Part shown: piece by piece, positions 35,077 to 44,576 of the stretch | How positions within the stretch are numbered: the stretch's first letter is position 1 | How the letters are laid out: every line of letters begins with the position of its first letter | Source: UBA1309 sp047605645 | Lineage (GTDB): Bacteria > Bacteroidota > Bacteroidia > Bacteroidales > Dysgonomonadaceae | Reading direction: 5' to 3' | NCBI GenBank assembly: GCA_047605645.1 | Contig: JASGFJ010000026.1 | Span: forward strand, 10,298 to 74,297 | Length of the DNA stretch: 64,000 bases | Made by a program: the position numbers and the translations under genes | Notes under the pieces: generated by a model | The model's input: the letters and a program-made list of their open reading frames with translations, nothing else | The model's database searches: none | Told to the model about the DNA's origin: nothing

Positions 35077-35577
35077 ATGGCACACATTGGAATATTTTAC
35101 GGTTCAAGCACAGGAAATACAGAAGCTGCTGCCGGTAAGATTGTAAAAGCTTTAAGCGGACATGAAGTTGAAGTGTTTGATGTTTCCTCCGCAAATTCTG
35201 ATTTTTCGACTTTTGATGTCGTGATATTCGGTACATCTACCTGGGGATTGGGAGATTTACAGGACGATTGGGATTCTTTTATCGACGAGGTTAAAGGTGC
35301 AGATTTATCCGGCAAAAAAGTGGCGCTTTTCGGACTTGGAGATTCTTCTTCCTATTCCGATACTTTCAGTGATGGTATATCAAAGATATATGATGCAGTC
35401 AAAGGGAAAGGTGCTACACTGATTGGGCGTACCTCGACCGAAGGCTACAATTTTGAAAGTTCAGAGTCGGTCATCGACGGAGAGTTTATCGGATTGGTGC
35501 TGGATGAAGATAATGAATCGGAAAAGACGGATGAACGTATCGCGTTGTGGGTGGAGCAGCTTAAAAAAGAATTCTAA
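35077..35577 (+). CDS. Flavodoxin (long chain)
   Basis: 166 residues. The FMN phosphate loop is GSSTGNTEAA (residues 9-18), the isoalloxazine loops are GTSTWGLGDLQDDW (about 52-65) and GLGDSSSYSDTF (about 89-100), and the length with the inserted strand marks the long-chain class. It carries single electrons in place of ferredoxin. The DUF2023 gene follows after 47 bp. An ATG choice at 35077 is supported by homology of the first residues. Confidence 0.96.
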   Translation: MAHIGIFYGSSTGNTEAAAGKIVKALSGHEVEVFDVSSANSDFSTFDVVIFGTSTWGLGDLQDDWDSFIDEVKGADLSGKKVALFGLGDSSSYSDTFSDGISKIYDAVKGKGATLIGRTSTEGYNFESSESVIDGEFIGLVLDEDNESEKTDERIALWVEQLKKEF

Positions 35578-35624
35578 GCAATAAGCTTTCGCCAAAAATC
35601 GAATCACAAAGATATTTTCGTTGT

Positions 35625-35975
35625 ATGCAAATATTTTATCATCACATCTATGAGTTCAAGAAAGGTGTACGAGATATGATTCTCTGTACTCTGCCGGGCG
35701 ACAAAGAGAGTGCTGTGAAGCAAAAACTTGAACGGAATGAGATATGTTATATGATTCAAAAATTGAAGAACGGTAATATCAATGTTTTCTTCGGAAAAGA
35801 AGAATGTCTGATTGTGGCGAAACAATTATGTTTAGATAAATCTTTGAATGAACTCACCCCGGAAGAAGATTTCATGCTTGGTGTTTTACTCGGATACAGT
35901 GTGAGTGAACAGTGTCGCAGATATTGCAAGACATGTTCAAAAAGAAATAAAATAAAGTCTATACTCAATTTTTAA
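35625..35975 (+). CDS. DUF2023 family protein
   Basis: 116 residues: MQIFYHHIYEFKKGVRDM at the start and a C-terminal group CRRYCKTCSK (three cysteines, about 102-108) that may bind metal. The family is commonly found next to flavodoxin in Bacteroidetes and other anaerobes, so a role in flavodoxin function or iron response is likely; no activity is known. Same strand and close behind the flavodoxin gene; a terminator follows. Confidence 0.82.
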   Translation: MQIFYHHIYEFKKGVRDMILCTLPGDKESAVKQKLERNEICYMIQKLKNGNINVFFGKEECLIVAKQLCLDKSLNELTPEEDFMLGVLLGYSVSEQCRRYCKTCSKRNKIKSILNF

Positions 35976-36014
35976 TAATCATTTCTATTGATAGTTTTTT
36001 TTAGTTGATCATTG

Positions 36015-36050
36015 AACCCTTTCCGACGCGACCTCAGGAAGGGTTTTCTT
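36015..36050 (+). terminator. Terminator behind flavodoxin-DUF2023
   Basis: AACCCTTTCC (36015-36024) pairs with GGAAGGGTT (36037-36045), one bulged base, then TTCTTT. Confidence 0.65.
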
Positions 36051-36176
36051 TATGTCTTTTTTGATTTGTAATTATGCTGAGTCTAAATAGAATTATTTCG
36101 TTTCATGTAGCTCATTTATTCTGCTGCTAGGTGGCTCATTTGCTATCAAAAGATTAGTAATATCAAAAAATTCTAT

Positions 36177-36184
36177 TAACTTTG
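36177..36184 (+). promoter_or_regulatory. -7 box of the TetR-fabG promoter
   Basis: TAACTTTG, exact TAnnTTTG match 42 bases before the tetR-type ATG. No TTTG at -33. Confidence 0.45.
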
Positions 36185-36207
36185 CACACATAACATTGTA
36201 ATGTGCA
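36183..36207. promoter_or_regulatory. Candidate operator upstream of the TetR-type gene
   Basis: TGCACA (36183-36188) and TGTGCA (36202-36207) are inverted around 13 bases. It overlaps the -7 box and the leader of the TetR gene, a typical site for autorepression. Confidence 0.4.
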
Positions 36208-36225
36208 GTTCGTAAAAATGCAATA

Positions 36226-36849
36226 ATGGCAATTATTAAGACCCGAAATATGCTGATCGACGTGGCTCGTAAATTATTTGCCCGTATGGGGGTAGATAAT
36301 ACGACTATGAATGATATTGCAGTGGCCTCACAAAAAGGAAGACGTACATTATATACCTACTTTAATAATAAAAATGAAGTTTATCAGGCTGTTGTTGAGT
36401 CTGAAATAGAACGGATGATTGTGGCACTGCAAGATGTTGTGACCAAAAAAATGTCAGCCGATGAGAAACTGCTTCTATTCTTCTATACCCGCTTTGACTC
36501 GATAAAAAAAGTAGTTGTTCGTAACGGAACGCTTAAAGCAGATTTCTTTCGGGATATCTGGCGTGTGGAAAATGTCCGAAAAAGTTATGATCGACAGGAA
36601 ATAAGAATTATCAAAGAAATTTTGCAACAGGGTATTGATGAAGGTACATTTGAAATGCCTGATATTCAACTGACAGCTGAGATATTACACCATGCCCTGC
36701 GGGGATTGGAAGTTCCATATATTCGCGGGCAGATTCGTTCGAGTCGTATGCTTATGGATGAGAAAAGAGAAAGTATTGCTTATCTAATTCTCGAAGGAAT
36801 TCGCAAGAAGAATAAAGAAATACCACCACAGAGCACGGAACAAAAATAA
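36226..36849 (+). CDS. TetR/AcrR family transcriptional regulator
   Basis: 207 residues with an N-terminal helix-turn-helix (about 8-55: LIDVARKLFARMGVDNTTMNDIAVASQKGRRTLYTYFNNKNEVYQAV reads as a complete TetR_N) and an all-helical ligand domain. It lies 31 bp before fabG on the same strand and may sense an acyl-CoA or fatty-acid signal; that is inferred from the neighbour only. A palindrome in its leader suggests autoregulation. Confidence 0.93.
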   Translation: MAIIKTRNMLIDVARKLFARMGVDNTTMNDIAVASQKGRRTLYTYFNNKNEVYQAVVESEIERMIVALQDVVTKKMSADEKLLLFFYTRFDSIKKVVVRNGTLKADFFRDIWRVENVRKSYDRQEIRIIKEILQQGIDEGTFEMPDIQLTAEILHHALRGLEVPYIRGQIRSSRMLMDEKRESIAYLILEGIRKKNKEIPPQSTEQK

Positions 36850-36880
36850 AGAACATAAAATATAAATATATAACATCGTC

Positions 36881-37627
36881 ATGAAACTATTAGACGGAAA
36901 AACTGCCATCATAACAGGAGCTAGCCGTGGTATCGGAAAAGCTGTTGCTCTGAAGTTTGCAAGTGAAGGAGCAAATGTAGCCTTTACCTGTACATCATTA
37001 TCCGATAAAGCACTCGAAGTAGAAAAAGAATTGAACGCATTGGGCGTGAAGGCTAAAGCTTATGCCTCGGATGCTGCTGACTTTGACGCAACTCATCAAT
37101 TGGTGCAGGAAGTGATAAAGGATTTCGGAAAAGTTGATATTCTTGTTAATAACGCCGGGATTACCCGTGATGGATTGATGATGCGCATGAATGAAGAACA
37201 ATGGGATGCGGTGATCAATACAAATCTGAAATCGGCATTTAATTTTATCCATGCCTTGACTCCCGTTTTTATGAAGCAGAAAAGTGGGAACATTGTAAAT
37301 ATGAGCTCTGTAGTTGGAGTTTCCGGGAATGCCGGTCAGGCCAATTATTCAGCTTCAAAAGCCGGTTTGATTGGTTTGACAAAATCAATTGCAAAAGAAC
37401 TTGGTTCGAGAGGAATTCGTGCAAATGCGATTGCTCCCGGATTTATTTCTACTGATATGACAGGCGTGCTTGCTGACGATGTTAAGAAAAGATGGATTGA
37501 ACAGATACCTGTTCGCCGCATCGGAGAGGCTGAAGATATTGCCAATGTGACCGTATTTCTGGCTTCAGATTTGTCTTCCTATATGACGGGACAAGTATTG
37601 AATGTGTGCGGTGGAATGAATATGTAA
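36881..37627 (+). CDS. fabG: 3-oxoacyl-[acyl-carrier-protein] reductase
   Basis: 248 residues of the short-chain dehydrogenase family. Cofactor loop TGASRGIGKA (about 12-21), NNAGITRDGLMMRM, catalytic SSVVG (Ser about 142) and YSASKAGLIG (Tyr about 155, Lys about 159), and the C-terminal VLNVCGGMNM match FabG. It reduces 3-oxoacyl-ACP with NADPH in fatty-acid elongation. It is cotranscribed with the TetR regulator and convergent with pnp. Confidence 0.96.
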   Translation: MKLLDGKTAIITGASRGIGKAVALKFASEGANVAFTCTSLSDKALEVEKELNALGVKAKAYASDAADFDATHQLVQEVIKDFGKVDILVNNAGITRDGLMMRMNEEQWDAVINTNLKSAFNFIHALTPVFMKQKSGNIVNMSSVVGVSGNAGQANYSASKAGLIGLTKSIAKELGSRGIRANAIAPGFISTDMTGVLADDVKKRWIEQIPVRRIGEAEDIANVTVFLASDLSSYMTGQVLNVCGGMNM

Positions 37628-37769
37628 TTTGTAGTTTCCTTTGATTGGAAATAATAATATATTCCCCTGTTCTTTGAAAAGAGAGTAGGGGATTTTTTGT
37701 ATCTGTAAAGTTAGAATCTCGCTGTCACAAAGCGGACAACTAAAAAATAGATAACCGGTTTTAAATAGA

Positions 37770-37804
37770 ATAGGTTGCCATCCGGAGGATAGCAACCTAT
37801 TTTT
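37770..37804. terminator. Bidirectional terminator between fabG and pnp
   Basis: ATAGGTTGCCATCC (37770-37783) pairs with its near complement at 37787-37800 (one G-U pair), followed by TTTT on the plus strand and by T-rich sequence on the minus strand. Confidence 0.8.
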
Positions 37805-37828
37805 ATAATGAATTGATCTTTTATGTGA

Positions 37829-39988
37829 TTATTCTTTCACGTCTTTCTTCTGGATTGGTCTTTCCGGACGAGGAGGACGAGGAAGAAGAACTTTACGAGA
37901 CAATTTGAATTTACCTGTTTTCGGATCTATTTCGATCAGTTTGACTTCAATAATATCTCCTTCTTTCAGGCCTGCATCTTCAATCTTTTCGATTCTGTCC
38001 CAGCTTATTTCAGAAATGTGTAATAAGCCGTCTTTTCCTGGAAGGAATTCGCAGAATGCGCCATAAGCCATCACTGAACGAACTTTAGCTTCGTATACTT
38101 CTCCTATCTCAGGCACAGTCACAATGCCTTTGATTTTTGCCAATGCGGCATCGATAGAAGCTTTGTTTGTTGCTGAGACTTCTACGCGACCTTGTCCGTC
38201 AATTTCTTCAATAGTAATAACAGCACCTGTCTCTTCCTGTATTCCCTGAATGATTTTTCCTCCCGGGCCAATCACAGCACCAATAAAGTCTTTTGCAATG
38301 TATAGAACTTCGATGCGTGGAGCATGAGGTTTCAAATCAGGACGAGGAGCCGGAAGTGTTTCCAGTATTTTGCCTAAAATATGCATACGGCCTTCGTGAG
38401 CTTGTGCTAATGCTCTTTCCAGAATTTCGTATGACAGACCGTCTACTTTGATGTCCATCTGAGTTGCTGTGATACCGTCTTTTGTTCCACATACTTTGAA
38501 GTCCATATCTCCCAAATGGTCTTCGTCTCCTAAGATGTCAGAAAGTACAGCGAAATTTTGTCCCTTATTTTCGGAAATAAGTCCCATCGCAATACCGGAA
38601 ACCGGTTTTTTGATTGTAACACCTGCATCCATCAAAGACAGAGTGCCGGCACAAACTGTTGCCATGGAAGAAGAACCGTTTGATTCCAAAATATCTGAAA
38701 CAACACGTACTACGTATGGATAGTTTTCAGGAATCATGCGTTTTAAGGCGCGGTGTGCTAAATTACCATGCCCGATTTCGCGGCGGCCTACACCTCTTTG
38801 AGGACGGGCATCGCCGGTTGAGAATGGAGGAAAGTTATAATGAAGCAAGAAGCGTTCTTTGTCTCTTACCAAGACATCGTCAACTATCTTCTCGTCTAAT
38901 TTGGTACCCAAGGTTACAGTTGACAGAGATTGCGTTTCACCACGGGTGAATACAGCAGAACCGTGAGGTCCGGGAACATAATCAACTTCTGCCCAGATAG
39001 GACGGATTTCAGTCGTTTTACGGCCGTCGAGACGTTTGCCCTCATCCAGGATAGAACGACGCATCGCTTCTTTTTCAACATCGTGGTAATAACGGCTGAT
39101 TAATGAACCCTTTTCTGCTAATTCTTCTTCTGAGAATGTTGCTTTGTATTCAGCCAGAACCGCATCGAAATTATCACTGCGTTCGTGCTTGTTCGGATTG
39201 CAGGCTGTCGCCAGCGCGTATGCTTTGGCATAACATTTTTCCCAAACGTCTTTTTTTAGCTCTTCGTCATTTGTCTCGTGGCTGTATGCACGTTTTTCGG
39301 TTTTGCCACAAAGTTCCATCATGTCTAGCTGAGCCTGACATTGTACTTTGATAGCTTCGTGAGCAAATTTGATAGCCTCCAGCATTTCAGCCTCAGATAC
39401 CTCACTCATCTCACCTTCCACCATCATAATGTTGTCGATTGTTGCACCGACCATGATATCCATATCGGCTTGAGACAACTGACTGAATGTCGGGTTTACA
39501 ACAAATTTTCCGTCAATACGGCCAACGCGAACTTCAGAGATTGGGCCATTGAAAGGAATATCTGAAACTGCAAGAGCAGCGGAAGCAGCCAATCCGGCTA
39601 ATGCGTCCGGCATGTCTTCGCCGTCGGCAGAAAACAAAATTATATTAACAAAAACTTCAGCGTGATAATCGTCTGGAAACAGAGGACGTAATGCTCTGTC
39701 GACAAGGCGGCAAGTTAGAATTTCATAATCGGAAGGGCGTCCTTCTCTTTTCATAAAACCGCCGGGAAAACGTCCGAAAGCAGAGAACTTTTCTTTGTAT
39801 TCTACTTGCAGAGGCATAAAATCAACACCCGGATTTGCATCTTTTGCGGCACAAACAGTGGCGAGTAGCATCGTATTTCCCAACCAAAGGGTTACGGCTC
39901 CATCCGCTTGTTTTGCCAATTTTCCAGTCTCGAGTGTAATGGTACGACCATCTCCCAACTCAATACTTTTTCTAATTGGATTAATCAT
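37829..39988 (-). CDS. pnp: Polyribonucleotide nucleotidyltransferase
   Basis: 719 residues: two RNase PH domains (about 5-220 and 310-540), a helical linker, a KH domain (about 555-615, AVIGPGGKIIQGIQEETG) and an S1 domain (about 620-690, GEVYEAKVRSVMAYGAFCEF). It phosphorolyses RNA 3'-5' and works in mRNA decay. The ATG at 39988 gives the conserved start. Its short basic-proline tail after the S1 domain is common in Bacteroidetes. Transcribed alone. Confidence 0.98.
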   Translation of the reverse strand: MINPIRKSIELGDGRTITLETGKLAKQADGAVTLWLGNTMLLATVCAAKDANPGVDFMPLQVEYKEKFSAFGRFPGGFMKREGRPSDYEILTCRLVDRALRPLFPDDYHAEVFVNIILFSADGEDMPDALAGLAASAALAVSDIPFNGPISEVRVGRIDGKFVVNPTFSQLSQADMDIMVGATIDNIMMVEGEMSEVSEAEMLEAIKFAHEAIKVQCQAQLDMMELCGKTEKRAYSHETNDEELKKDVWEKCYAKAYALATACNPNKHERSDNFDAVLAEYKATFSEEELAEKGSLISRYYHDVEKEAMRRSILDEGKRLDGRKTTEIRPIWAEVDYVPGPHGSAVFTRGETQSLSTVTLGTKLDEKIVDDVLVRDKERFLLHYNFPPFSTGDARPQRGVGRREIGHGNLAHRALKRMIPENYPYVVRVVSDILESNGSSSMATVCAGTLSLMDAGVTIKKPVSGIAMGLISENKGQNFAVLSDILGDEDHLGDMDFKVCGTKDGITATQMDIKVDGLSYEILERALAQAHEGRMHILGKILETLPAPRPDLKPHAPRIEVLYIAKDFIGAVIGPGGKIIQGIQEETGAVITIEEIDGQGRVEVSATNKASIDAALAKIKGIVTVPEIGEVYEAKVRSVMAYGAFCEFLPGKDGLLHISEISWDRIEKIEDAGLKEGDIIEVKLIEIDPKTGKFKLSRKVLLPRPPRPERPIQKKDVKE

Positions 39989-40127
39989 ATTATGTTTTAT
40001 AATTCGTCAAAATTCGGACAAAGTTAGTCAAACTTTTAATTAGAAATAACAAATTCCTTAAAAATATTCATTTACAGGGGATTTATTGTCGGATGAAACT
40101 AATAAAAAGTTACTAAATGCTATCCCT

Positions 40128-41237
40128 TTATTTTATTAGTTCAGTCAATTTAGATTTCAAATCTTCTCCGCGCAGGTTCCGGGCTATGATTTTGCCGGCC
40201 GGATCGAGAAGAAAGTTCTGTGGAATGGCTTGTATAGAATACAATTCGGCAGCTGAGTTGTTCCAGCCTTTCAAGTCTGAGACTTGAGTCCATGTAAGTT
40301 TATCGGTTTCGATTGCCTTTTGCCAGGCCGATTTTGATTTGTCTAGAGATACTCCAAACACGGTGAAATTTTTGTCTTTGAATTGATTGTATGCTTCCAC
40401 TACGTTCGGATTTTCCTCCCGGCATGGGCCACACCATGATGCCCAAAAATCAATTAAAACATATTTTCCTCTAAAATCAGAAAGCTTCACCGGATTTCCC
40501 GCTGAGTCATTCAATGTAAATTCGGGAGCTACCGAACCGATGGCAAGGCTTTTCCATTTAGCAATTTGGAGAGCAAAACTTTTTCCTGCTGCTGAATTTT
40601 TTACTTCGGGCGTAAAAGCCAGAAAAAGAGGCTCTATTTCTGCTACCTCCGGATTTGAACCGGCTAATTGACGAAGGGCATTCAGGCTCACGAGTGAGTT
40701 TTTCGTTTGCGTTATATATGTTTTCAATGTCTCACTTTCTTCTTGGCTAAGAGCATTGTAACGTTCCGAAAATTTATCTAGTATTTCCTTGTTGTTCCGA
40801 TCCTCTTCAGACAGTGAGCGAAACTCTTTCATGAGTTCTTCTTTTTTCAATCTTACCGGTTTTAGCGATAAAGATAAGTTATCCAAGTCGTTATTTAGAG
40901 GAGAGATGATTTTTGCTGAAGTAACCGAATCGACTCCGGAAACGGTTATGTTTCCTTTTTCTAAATAAATGGTTTTTACGTCACGGCTTTTGACGTCAGC
41001 CTTTTCGTGAACGAAAATCAGATTGGCTAGTGTTGGTTCGGCAAGGTTTCCTGTGAAGGTAAATGTGCCTTGTTTGACAACAGTCGAATCTTTGACTTGG
41101 TCATTTCCTTTTTTGTATGTTAAAAAAACCTTCTCTATTTGTTCCGGTTTAGATAATTTTCCCTTCAGGATGTATGCCTGTTGTGAAAAAACAAAAGCAG
41201 GAGCGATGACACAAGTTAGGGTTACTAATTTTTTCAT
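40128..41237 (-). CDS. TlpA-like thiol-disulfide oxidoreductase with DUF4369 domain
   Basis: 369 residues from the ATG at 41237; an upstream in-frame TTG lies at the -7 box TAACTTTG (41268-41275) and is not a start. Signal peptide ends VFSQ. DUF4369 spans about 20-115, a helical linker 120-215, and an AhpC/TlpA thioredoxin domain 230-368 with redox motif WCGPC near 267 and the cis-Pro loop SIQAIPQNFLLDP. It acts in the periplasm or outer membrane, likely keeping thiols reduced. Substrate unknown. Confidence 0.9.
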   Translation of the reverse strand: MKKLVTLTCVIAPAFVFSQQAYILKGKLSKPEQIEKVFLTYKKGNDQVKDSTVVKQGTFTFTGNLAEPTLANLIFVHEKADVKSRDVKTIYLEKGNITVSGVDSVTSAKIISPLNNDLDNLSLSLKPVRLKKEELMKEFRSLSEEDRNNKEILDKFSERYNALSQEESETLKTYITQTKNSLVSLNALRQLAGSNPEVAEIEPLFLAFTPEVKNSAAGKSFALQIAKWKSLAIGSVAPEFTLNDSAGNPVKLSDFRGKYVLIDFWASWCGPCREENPNVVEAYNQFKDKNFTVFGVSLDKSKSAWQKAIETDKLTWTQVSDLKGWNNSAAELYSIQAIPQNFLLDPAGKIIARNLRGEDLKSKLTELIK

Positions 41238-41446
41238 AATGCGCTTGGTTTGTTGTTTATTTTGCTCCAAAGTTACTAAAAAAACATTTGCTCAGATGTT
41301 TGGACTTTTGCGTAATATTGAAGATAAATAGATTAATTCTCGAAAAAATAATTAAAAAGGTTTTCAGAAAAAGACTTTCTATGTGTGTAAAGCTATTTTG
41401 ATATAATTTTGCAAACTATTTATCAACACAAAAATGAAATATCTCT

Positions 41447-42466
41447 ATGCTTACTATTGAGAAATTTATCAGGGAAATTCCTAAAGCGGAATTACATCTA
41501 CATATAGAAGGAAGTTTTGAACCCGAACTCATGTTCCGGATTGCCCAACGAAATAAAATTGATATCAAATACAAATCTGTTGAAGAACTGAAAAAAGCTT
41601 ATCAGTTCAATTGTTTGCAGGATTTTCTGGATATATATTATACCGGTGCAAAAGTGTTGATTACCGAGCAGGATTTTTACGATTTAACGATGGCTTATTT
41701 TGAAAAATGCGCCGAAGAGAATATTCTGTTTACGGAAATTATGTTCGACCCGCAAACACATACTCATCGTAATGTTGCATTTTCAACGGTAATTAATGGT
41801 ATTCAGAAGGCAAGAGAAGATGCTGAAAATAAGTATGGTATTCAATCGCTCTTAATTATGAGTTATTTGCGTCACTTGTCAGAGGAGGAAGCCTTTATAA
41901 CACTTGAAGAATCATTGCCTTTTAAACATCTTATTTATTCTGTTGGTTTGGATTCTTCCGAAAAAGGAAATCCGCCTTCCAAGTTTAAAAGAGTATTTGC
42001 TGCTTCAATGGAAGCCGGTTACAAAGTGGTGGCTCATGCCGGAGAAGAAGGAACTTCCGATTATGTGTGGGAGGCTTTGGATTTACTTCAGGTTCAGCGT
42101 ATCGATCATGGAAACGCATCTTTGCAAGATGAAGCCTTGGTTGAAGAAATAAAGAAGCGTGATTTGGCTCTGACTGTCTGTCCATTATCTAATCTTTCAC
42201 TTCGGGTTGTATCAAATCTGAAGGAACATCCGATTCGAAAAATGCTGGACAAAGGTCTCAAACCAACCATCAACTCAGATGATCCAGCTTATTTTGGAGG
42301 CTATTTGACTGAAAACTATCTACAACTTCAAAAGGCGCTTCATCTTACAAAAACAGAGATTGTGGAGCTGGCAAAAAATGGATTTCGTTACTCTTTTGCA
42401 TCGGATATCCAAAAGTGTGCATACTTACAGCAGATAGACGAGTTTGTTGCTAATTTTACCGATTAA
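41447..42466 (+). CDS. Adenosine deaminase family, probably adenine deaminase type
   Basis: 339 residues of the metal-dependent (beta/alpha)8 deaminases. Zinc ligands HLH (17 and 19), HAGEEG (about 195-200, His and catalytic Glu), RIDHGN (about 219-223) and the aspartate pair in NSDDPAYFGGY (about 274). The last motif is the one found in adenine aminohydrolases rather than in classical adenosine deaminase, so adenine to hypoxanthine is the more likely reaction. Its end overlaps the convergent GT9 gene by 4 bp. Confidence 0.85.
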   Translation: MLTIEKFIREIPKAELHLHIEGSFEPELMFRIAQRNKIDIKYKSVEELKKAYQFNCLQDFLDIYYTGAKVLITEQDFYDLTMAYFEKCAEENILFTEIMFDPQTHTHRNVAFSTVINGIQKAREDAENKYGIQSLLIMSYLRHLSEEEAFITLEESLPFKHLIYSVGLDSSEKGNPPSKFKRVFAASMEAGYKVVAHAGEEGTSDYVWEALDLLQVQRIDHGNASLQDEALVEEIKKRDLALTVCPLSNLSLRVVSNLKEHPIRKMLDKGLKPTINSDDPAYFGGYLTENYLQLQKALHLTKTEIVELAKNGFRYSFASDIQKCAYLQQIDEFVANFTD

Positions 42467-43533
42467 CGATTGTCGGCAAATTTTTCGAGCATAGGTTCCA
42501 ATTGATTCCAAACCGATTCGGTATCGATTTGCTGGAATTTTTCTTCAAAAGAGAGTGCTTCTTCTTTTGCTGCAAGCGGATTAATATCGGCGAGTTCAAT
42601 TCCCTGAAAACGTTCGCAGGAATTAGGAAGCCAAACAGATTTTGGAATAGAAGGGGGAAAAATAGCAAGCCCCGGTACATTCATGGCCTGGGATATATGT
42701 CTCGGGCCTCCTTCATTGCCAAAGAAAAAGCTTGAAAAAGAGTAGAGAGCAAGAAGTTCTCTCAAGTTGTGAGCTTCCAGATTGATGAAAATTCGAGGAT
42801 TCTGGTTTAGTGCGTGAAAAATGTCGAATGAATTGGATTTTTCCCTTTCTCCGGCATAATTAAATATCAGTTGAATGTCAGGAAATTTATCCAGCATTCG
42901 CCGTAAGATCTCAACCATTTTTTCTTTCGCCCAGACCTTGTGTTCTAAGCGTGCTGTTACGGCACAAACAATAATAGGGCGCGATAGGTCGAGCCCTGTT
43001 GCTTCCATTTTTCTTCGAAATGCTTGCTTCTCTTCCAAAGTGGTATATAAATTGAAATGCCTGATCATCTCTATTTTATACTTATGATAAAGAGGTTTTA
43101 AAAGCTTCAGCGTATTTGATACCTCATCTTCGTGACCTAATGCCACCCGGTGGTTCTGTATGAACTGGTTGTATGCTTTCTTACGCCCTATTCTTGAAGG
43201 TGTTCTTAAAGAAAACAGGCTGAACCATAGTGTTTTTATTGTGGAGCGTGTGTCGACGATAATGTCGTATTGATTATCGGAAACAATTTTCCATACTTTG
43301 GAAATGTACTGGAAAAAAGATTTCTGATCTTCATCCGAGAATGTAATAATTTTATCGATATCCGGATGATTTTCAAAAAGAGGTGCAATGTTTTCGTTTA
43401 GAATATAGTGAATCTCTGCATTGGGAAAACTCTTCTTCAGAGACGAACACAAAACCGAGGAAATTACGGCATCGCCAACTCTTCGGAAACGAATTATAAG
43501 GATTTTTGATTTTACATTTACAGGATTCTTCAT
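42463..43533 (-). CDS. Glycosyltransferase family 9 (heptosyltransferase-like)
   Basis: 356 residues of the GT-B fold. IRFRRVGDAVISSVLCSSL at the start is the ADP-heptose transferase motif, DVKIIVDTRSTIKT-like text follows, and the C-terminal half has the nucleotide-sugar site (FFGNEGGPRHISQAMNVPG). It adds a heptose or similar sugar to the lipid A-core in the cytosolic face of the inner membrane. It opens the envelope-polysaccharide region. Confidence 0.9.
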   Translation of the reverse strand: MKNPVNVKSKILIIRFRRVGDAVISSVLCSSLKKSFPNAEIHYILNENIAPLFENHPDIDKIITFSDEDQKSFFQYISKVWKIVSDNQYDIIVDTRSTIKTLWFSLFSLRTPSRIGRKKAYNQFIQNHRVALGHEDEVSNTLKLLKPLYHKYKIEMIRHFNLYTTLEEKQAFRRKMEATGLDLSRPIIVCAVTARLEHKVWAKEKMVEILRRMLDKFPDIQLIFNYAGEREKSNSFDIFHALNQNPRIFINLEAHNLRELLALYSFSSFFFGNEGGPRHISQAMNVPGLAIFPPSIPKSVWLPNSCERFQGIELADINPLAAKEEALSFEEKFQQIDTESVWNQLEPMLEKFADNR

Positions 43534-43646
43534 TTGAAAGACATTTGTGACATGCTAAAGGTTGTTTGTGACGCAAAGGTAGAAGTTATTATGGATATTG
43601 TTTACAGATAGTTGTGATTTTAAGAATTAATATTCAATCTTATTCT

Positions 43647-43679
43647 CTTGGACGGATAGATGGAATTGTCGTATATTTG
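43647..43679 (+). promoter_or_regulatory. Promoter upstream of leader repeat B
   Basis: CTTG (43647-43650), 21 bp, TATATTTG (43672-43679). The -7 box is exact. The predicted start of transcription (about 43686) is just before the repeat. Confidence 0.55.
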
Positions 43680-43694
43680 ACTTTCTCAATAACC

Positions 43695-43780
43695 GAATAT
43701 GGAACGAAGCTTGGTCTTATTAAATTGGCCAATGCAATGATTTAAAAATCAGGAAAGTTACATGTCGCCTAACCGTGAAA
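43695..43780 (+). repeat. Dispersed leader-like repeat, copy B
   Basis: About 85 bases matching 20743-20829, with the 24-base identical run at 43736-43759 and conserved positions in GAATATG.A.CGAAGC and CGC.TA.CCGT. A frame at 43699-43740 encodes MERSLVLLNWPMQ, starting like copy A's M-K-R-S. It runs from just behind a promoter to the start of the GT2 gene, so it would be the leader of that mRNA. Confidence 0.6.
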
Positions 43781-43790
43781 TTTGAATTGT

Positions 43791-44576
43791 ATGAAAATCG
43801 CATTATTAATTTCTACTTACAATTGGCCACAAGCACTGGGTTTGATTCTTAAGGCTGTTAAAAATCAAACTCGTTTGCCTGATGTGATTTTAATTGCTGA
43901 TGATGGATCCGGGGCAGAGACTCAGTCCCTGATTAAGGCATTTCAAGCTGAAATAAGCGTTCCCATTCAACATGTTTGGCAGGAAGATAAAGGGTTTAGA
44001 AAAGCGAAAATTCTAAATAAGGCGGTGGCTGCAACAGATGCAGATTATATCCTTCAGATAGATGGTGATTGTGTCCCTGAAAGGCATTTTGTAGAGGATC
44101 ATATAAAAAATAGTGAAGAAAACTGTTTTCTGTATGGGGCAAGGGCTTCCATATTACGGGATTTTGTTGCTGAGAGAATTAATACCGGAAAAACAGAATT
44201 TACTCTTTTTTCAAAGGGACTTAAGAAAAAAGGACGTATACTTCATATCCCGTTTTTTGCGGGATTTTATAAAAAGCACCTCTCTTTCTCTGAAAAATTC
44301 AGAGGATGTAATTTTTCATTCTGGAGGAAAGATTTTCTGAGTGTAAATGGGTATAACGAAGATTTCGAAGGTTGGGGATTGGAAGATTCAGACTTGGCGA
44401 TCCGGATGACTAACAATCAGGTGTTTTCCCGTCGTCTTCGTTATTGCGGTATTGTTTTTCATCTCGATCATCCGGTTTCTGCTCAAGATCGTGTTTCTGA
44501 GAACAATGCAATACAATGCCAGACCATAAAAAATAAGATAAAATGGTGTAAAAATGGGGTTTCCCAATATCTGTAA
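43791..44576 (+). CDS. Glycosyltransferase family 2 with galactosyltransferase-like C-terminal domain
   Basis: 261 residues from the ATG at 43791 (a TTG three codons earlier is possible). GT-A fold: LLISTYNWPQAL at the start, nucleotide-binding LIADDGSG and metal site IDGDC (about 93-97). The C-terminal GCNFSFWRKDFLSVNGYNEDFEGWGLEDSDLAIRM resembles family GT27/galactosyltransferase C domains. It transfers a sugar in LPS core or capsule synthesis at the cytosolic side. Its mRNA starts with leader repeat B. Confidence 0.9.
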   Translation: MKIALLISTYNWPQALGLILKAVKNQTRLPDVILIADDGSGAETQSLIKAFQAEISVPIQHVWQEDKGFRKAKILNKAVAATDADYILQIDGDCVPERHFVEDHIKNSEENCFLYGARASILRDFVAERINTGKTEFTLFSKGLKKKGRILHIPFFAGFYKKHLSFSEKFRGCNFSFWRKDFLSVNGYNEDFEGWGLEDSDLAIRMTNNQVFSRRLRYCGIVFHLDHPVSAQDRVSENNAIQCQTIKNKIKWCKNGVSQYL

